Of a stretch of DNA of 6,777 nucleotides, positions 5,869 through 6,777 are shown in pieces. The stretch is taken from contig OMTC01000174.1 of the NCBI GenBank assembly GCA_900313845.1, positions 1-6,777 of the forward strand, written 5' to 3'. The notes under the pieces are model-generated. The model had not been told where the DNA came from and made no database searches. It saw nothing but the letters and a program-made list of their open reading frames with translations. A program made the translations under genes and the position numbers. Position 1 is the stretch's first letter, and each line of letters opens with the position of its first letter. The DNA comes from an uncultured Prevotellaceae bacterium. Its GTDB lineage: Bacteria; Bacteroidota; Bacteroidia; Bacteroidales; Bacteroidaceae.

Positions 5869-6648
5869 TTAGATGATGTGGAAATGACGGAGGGCGTTGT
5901 AAATGCCGTTGTCATCCACGTGGGTGGTGATGTAGTTAGCATGGGATTTGACAACATCGGAAGCATTGTCCATAGCGATGCCGAGGGCGGCGTGGCGGAG
6001 CATGGGGATGTCGTTGCCTCCATCACCAATGCCAACGGTTTCAGAAAGGTCAATGCCATAGTGTCGGATGATGTGGTCGATGCCGGCATCTTTGCCTACT
6101 CCTGAAGAGATGACATCGGAAAAGGAGGGATGCCAACGCGCTGCCACGCAGTGAGGAAGTATTTCGTTCATCATGCGGGTTTCTTCCTCGGCAGTGAAGA
6201 AACCGATGAGTTGGAGAATGTCGTCGTGGGTGGTTTCTTCGATGGGAAGGAGGGTAGGGAGTTGCACATTGAGCGATGCCATCACCTCACTGACCACGGG
6301 TTGATGGGTGTTGAAACCGTAGATGTGTTGTTTGGAAATGGCGAGAAAAGGGATGGGGTTCGTGGAAAGGAGGGTGAGAAGTCGCTCCACGTCTTCCTTT
6401 GCAATGCTTTTCTGAAAAATGGTGTTTCCTTCATCATCGAGACAAAGGGAGCCTGTGGCACACACCATGCCATCGTATTCCACACCTTGGAGGTTGTTGA
6501 TGAACTGCAAGGGTCGTCCCGTGCAGATAAAGACTTTCACCCCATTCAGACGTGCTTGGTGGATGGCTTGGAGGGTGGATTCAGGCACGGCATGAGTGGT
6601 GAAAGAAACGAGTGTTCCGTCAATATCGAAGAAAAGTGCTTTGTACAT
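5869..6648 (-). CDS. Cof-type HAD-superfamily (IIB) phosphatase
   Basis: This 259-residue protein has all four HAD motifs. Motif I is FFDIDGTL with the nucleophile Asp8 and the acid/base Asp10. Motif II is ICTGRP with Thr43. Motif III is Lys186 in SSGVGKDAG. Motif IV is GIGDGGNDIPML with Asp209 and Asp213 for Mg2+. The roughly 85-185 region between motifs II and III is the C2 cap expected for the IIB/Cof subfamily, and the length is normal. The protein should be a soluble cytoplasmic Mg2+-dependent phosphatase acting on a sugar phosphate, a flavin precursor or another small phosphorylated metabolite; paralogues differ in substrate, so none is assigned. ATG at 6646-6648 gives the standard MYKALFFDIDGT start. 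A promoter box ends 5 bp before the ATG. The S41 peptidase gene follows downstream on the same strand. Confidence 0.92.
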   Translation of the reverse strand: MYKALFFDIDGTLVSFTTHAVPESTLQAIHQARLNGVKVFICTGRPLQFINNLQGVEYDGMVCATGSLCLDDEGNTIFQKSIAKEDVERLLTLLSTNPIPFLAISKQHIYGFNTHQPVVSEVMASLNVQLPTLLPIEETTHDDILQLIGFFTAEEETRMMNEILPHCVAARWHPSFSDVISSGVGKDAGIDHIIRHYGIDLSETVGIGDGGNDIPMLRHAALGIAMDNASDVVKSHANYITTHVDDNGIYNALRHFHII

Positions 6649-6658
6649 GGGTACAAAG
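6639..6658. promoter_or_regulatory. Perfect palindrome across the -7 box and HAD start codon
   Basis: CTTTGTAC (6639-6646) and GTACAAAG (6651-6658) are perfect 8-bp inverted arms around a 4-bp centre. One arm overlaps the -7 box and the other covers the first codons; the start codon itself straddles the centre and one arm. It could be a repressor operator or an mRNA hairpin at the start codon, or partly chance, since 'GTACAAAG' also encodes the second and third residues Tyr-Lys. Confidence 0.5.
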
Positions 6659-6661
6659 TTA
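6654..6661 (-). promoter_or_regulatory. Bacteroidetes -7 promoter box TAACTTTG
   Basis: On the minus strand TAACTTTG matches the Bacteroidetes sigma-ABfr consensus TAnnTTTG at every fixed position. Only 5 bases (TACCC) separate it from the HAD ATG. If transcription starts the usual few bases past the box, the mRNA would have a leader of nearly zero length. No clear TTTG is visible at the -33 position. The box lies next to a run of A on the minus strand (T on the plus strand, 6664-6671), as is common upstream of such promoters. Confidence 0.65.
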
Positions 6662-6701
6662 CGTTTTTTTTAGGATTCGTGAAGAATAAAAATTGAAAAA
6701 T

Positions 6702-6730
6702 GCCTAATGTTGACTTCGTCGAAGTTAGGC
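6702..6730. repeat. Bulged hairpin sequence in the spacer upstream of the HAD gene
   Basis: ACTTCG (6713-6718) and CGAAGT (6720-6725) form an inner inverted repeat around a single base. GCCTA (6702-6706) and TAGGC (6726-6730) extend the stem outside it, with six unpaired bases on one side. The sequence lies about 40 bp upstream of the HAD promoter box. It resembles spacer repeats I associate with Bacteroidales, but I cannot confirm that without a genome search. Confidence 0.55.
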
Positions 6731-6740
6731 TGCGCCTCGG

Positions 6741-6767
6741 AAAAAATGCAAATAAATTTGCTTTTTT
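6741..6767. terminator. Possible A/T-rich bidirectional hairpin terminator
   Basis: GCAAAT (6748-6753) and ATTTGC (6756-6761) form a perfect inverted repeat with a 2-bp centre, flanked by A6 (6741-6746) and T6 (6762-6767). On either strand this gives a stem followed by a run of U, as in a bidirectional intrinsic terminator. The stem has only two G-C pairs, so it would be weak. It may instead be part of a dispersed repeat together with the preceding hairpin. Confidence 0.35.
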
Positions 6768-6777
6768 CACTCGGCTT

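Noticed and set aside
6130..6696. 188-codon plus-strand open frame opposite the HAD gene
   Set aside because: The minus-strand frame carries all four HAD motifs and a promoter box; this one has nothing recognisable.

Overview
The window looks like chromosomal DNA from a member of the Bacteroidales, most likely Prevotella or a close relative. Three things point there: a match to the Bacteroidetes -7 promoter box (TAnnTTTG) directly upstream of a start codon, spacers filled with short A/T-rich and heptameric repeats of a style I associate with Bacteroides and Prevotella, and the gene content (a GH28-type pectinase tail, a secreted S41 peptidase whose signal peptide ends LRAQ, and a Cof-type HAD hydrolase). 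The genus is an inference from style, not from a marker gene.

Layout, left to right. Bases 1-217 hold the C-terminal end of a plus-strand beta-helix protein, probably a GH28 polygalacturonase. After a 91-bp repeat-rich spacer come two plus-strand genes for the two halves of an ABC exporter (309-2045 and 2180-4069), separated by a 134-bp spacer that holds a long inverted repeat, a heptad tract and a G/C-rich hairpin. The second exporter gene ends 7 bp from the end of a minus-strand gene (4077-5825) for a secreted S41-family serine peptidase. Upstream of that, also on the minus strand, is a HAD-superfamily sugar-phosphatase-like gene (5869-6648), with its promoter at 6654-6661. The last 130 bp contain two hairpin-forming sequences and no gene.

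How the genes work together. The two ABC proteins have complementary defects. The first has Asp at the Walker B glutamate position and Gln at the H-loop histidine; the second has LSQGE as its signature. Paired, they form one canonical and one degenerate ATP site, the arrangement of heterodimeric exporters such as TM287/288, LmrCD and BmrCD. The HAD and S41 genes are probably co-transcribed from the HAD promoter, because the 43-bp gap before the S41 ATG has no recognisable promoter. No link between the exporter, the peptidase and the phosphatase is visible beyond proximity.

The most unusual content is between the genes. Tandem 7-bp repeats occur at a stop codon (213-247), before the second exporter gene (2121-2148), and twice in the S41 leader (5691-5718 and 5740-5820). 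In two places the heptad tract is followed by the same type of G/C-rich hairpin ending in GGGGGTGA, in the same orientation relative to the downstream gene and right at its 5' end. In one copy the terminal GTG appears to serve as start codon. In the other the repeats lie inside the open reading frame upstream of the signal peptide, so the number of heptads sets the frame.
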